Assembly: GCA_002279935.1 (NCBI GenBank)
Contig: NCCZ01000012.1
Coordinates: forward strand, 62,001 to 126,000
Source: Hyphomicrobium sp. 12-62-95
GTDB taxonomy: Bacteria; Pseudomonadota; Alphaproteobacteria; Rhizobiales; Hyphomicrobiaceae
DNA: 64,000 bases
Direction: 5' to 3'
Each line of letters starts with the position of its first letter. Position 1 is the stretch's first letter. This document shows positions 62,947 to 64,000 of the stretch, in pieces. The position numbers and the translations under genes were made by a program. The notes under the pieces were generated by a model that saw only the letters and a list, made by a program, of their open reading frames with translations, was not told the DNA's origin and ran no database searches.

Positions 62947-63894
62947 ATGATGCAGTCAGACGATGCCCCCGACGATGACCCGAAAGCCGCCGCCTCGCCG
63001 ACCAGCGAAGCCGTTGCGCAGCGCGTCTCGGTGGATCTCGTCCGCCGGCTTACCGAACCGCTGGCACCTGGCCTCTATCTCGTCGCCACGCCGATCGGCA
63101 ATCTGGCCGACATCACGCTCCGTGCGCTCGCCACACTCGCCCGCGCCGACGTCATCTACTGCGAGGACACCCGCCACAGCCGCACCCTCGTCGCCCACTA
63201 CGGCATAACCCGAACGCTGCGCCCCTATCACGAGCACAATGCAGAAGAACAGCGCCCCCGTATTCTGGCCGACCTCGCACGCGGCGCCCGCATCGCGCTC
63301 ATCAGCGACGCCGGCACGCCGCTGGTCTCCGATCCCGGCTACAAACTCGTCCGCGACTGCATCGCCGAGGGCCATACTGTCGTCGCCATCCCCGGCGCCA
63401 GCGCTGTGATGACGGGCATCTGCGTCGCCGGGCTTCCCACCGACACCTTCCTCTTCGCCGGCTTCCTGCCACCCCGCTCTGGCGCCCGCCAAACCCGCAT
63501 CGCCGAACTGGCGTCCGTCCCCGCCACGCTGATCTTTTTCGAAGCGCCCACGCGCCTCGCCGAAACACTCGCCGATCTTGCCACAACGCTTGGCCACCGC
63601 CCCGCCGCCGTCGCCCGCGAACTCACCAAGCTGCACGAACACATCGCCCGCGGCCCTCTCTCCGATCTCGCCGCACACTTCGAAAACGCCCCGCCGAAAG
63701 GCGAAATCGTCATCCTTGTCGGCCCGCCCGGGAACGAAGCGGTCACCGACGAAGCCATCATCGCCGCCCTCGAAAACGCGCTCGCCCACATGAGCCTGCG
63801 TGACGCCGCCAAAGCCGTCGCCGAACGCCTCTCGGCCCCCAAGGCCCGCGTCTATGATCTGGGACTGAAATTGAAAGCGGATCGCACCGGATGA
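62947..63894 (+). CDS. rsmI: 16S rRNA (cytidine-1402 2'-O) methyltransferase
   Basis: A 315-residue tetrapyrrole-methylase-fold enzyme acting on the decoding centre of 16S rRNA. LVATPIGNLADITLRAL, YCEDTRHSRTL, LISDAGTPLVSDPG and IPGASAVMTG are the SAM-site signatures. An N-terminal extension (~35 residues, acidic) precedes the domain. The stop overlaps the yraN start by four bases, a standard rsmI-yraN pair. Confidence 0.95.
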   Translation: MMQSDDAPDDDPKAAASPTSEAVAQRVSVDLVRRLTEPLAPGLYLVATPIGNLADITLRALATLARADVIYCEDTRHSRTLVAHYGITRTLRPYHEHNAEEQRPRILADLARGARIALISDAGTPLVSDPGYKLVRDCIAEGHTVVAIPGASAVMTGICVAGLPTDTFLFAGFLPPRSGARQTRIAELASVPATLIFFEAPTRLAETLADLATTLGHRPAAVARELTKLHEHIARGPLSDLAAHFENAPPKGEIVILVGPPGNEAVTDEAIIAALENALAHMSLRDAAKAVAERLSAPKARVYDLGLKLKADRTG

Positions 63895-64000
63895 CGCTGG
63901 ACGAACGCCATGCGCGCTATCGCACCGGCCTTCGCTCCGAATGGAAGGCCGCCCTCGCCCTGCGCCTGCGCGGGTACCGCATCCTCGACACGCGCTGGCA
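63891..64000 (+). CDS. yraN: YraN/UPF0102 family protein, 5' part (runs off window)
   Basis: The first 36 residues are present: ATG 63891, RYRTGLRSEWKAALALRLRGYRILDTRW. The Ala-rich first helix followed by GYxILxTRW is the start of the UPF0102 restriction-endonuclease-like fold. Overlap with rsmI (ATGA) matches the usual gene order. Confidence 0.88.
   Translation, partial: MTLDERHARYRTGLRSEWKAALALRLRGYRILDTRW

Overview
The window is GC-rich chromosomal DNA from an alphaproteobacterium, most likely of the Hyphomicrobiales (Rhizobiales) and possibly Hyphomicrobium-like. Pointers are a tRNA-His without G-1 and with A73, a trxB/lsrB(vtlR) neighbourhood, the ftsE-ftsX-ydcF-plsC cluster, a CpdR-like single-domain response regulator, a TakP-type TRAP binding protein, a B12-dependent class II ribonucleotide reductase, an Irr-like iron box and an FnrN-type regulator. 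Species cannot be fixed from sequence alone. Genes are densely packed, with many 4-base ATGA/GTGA overlaps. Most genes are housekeeping, with a few accessory or decaying patches.

1-17 kb: the 3' end of a prephenate dehydrogenase gene with chaC; a leftward run ftsE-ftsX-ydcF-plsC followed by nrdJ under its own promoter; hpt and a response regulator; a flavin amine oxidase coupled to an unknown membrane-anchored protein; moaA; an OFA-type MFS carrier; an orphan takP; a DsbB-like/DUF5993 pair; tRNA-His. 17-28 kb: a soluble histidine kinase; an Fe(3+) ABC operon (binding protein, cysteine-rich unknown, permease, no ATPase) behind an Irr-like box; an M15 peptidase; then a decaying patch with frame-broken glpD, a two-subunit sodium symporter and a truncated HpaI aldolase; PCu(A)C.

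28-49 kb: coaBC-dut, cysK, a dehydrogenase, an APC permease, moeB, an FnrN-type regulator with an upstream anaerobox, a catalytic/degenerate pair of CDP-alcohol phosphatidyltransferases, folD, DUF167, YggT, tRNA-Ala, an RND pump with its adaptor, a beta-helix protein coupled to nth, DUF2244, gloA, leuD and two small zincin-like proteins.

49-64 kb: an alpha/beta hydrolase and trxB; then a 4-kb segment (histidine-kinase remnant, autotransporter with six ~41-residue repeats, SMP-30-like propeller) separating trxB from lsrB, which are adjacent in rhizobia; leuC; a FeeM/LuxI-fold acyltransferase behind several dyad symmetries; a zinc-ribbon protein; gluQ; a DUF1287 protein; a structured AT-rich intergenic region; rsmI and the start of yraN. 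No CRISPR array, intact insertion sequence, prophage or rRNA gene was seen. The best leads are the iron operon with its Cys-rich member, the interrupted trxB-lsrB locus, the lipid-synthase pair, the FeeM-like synthase and the GAAC array in front of nrdJ.
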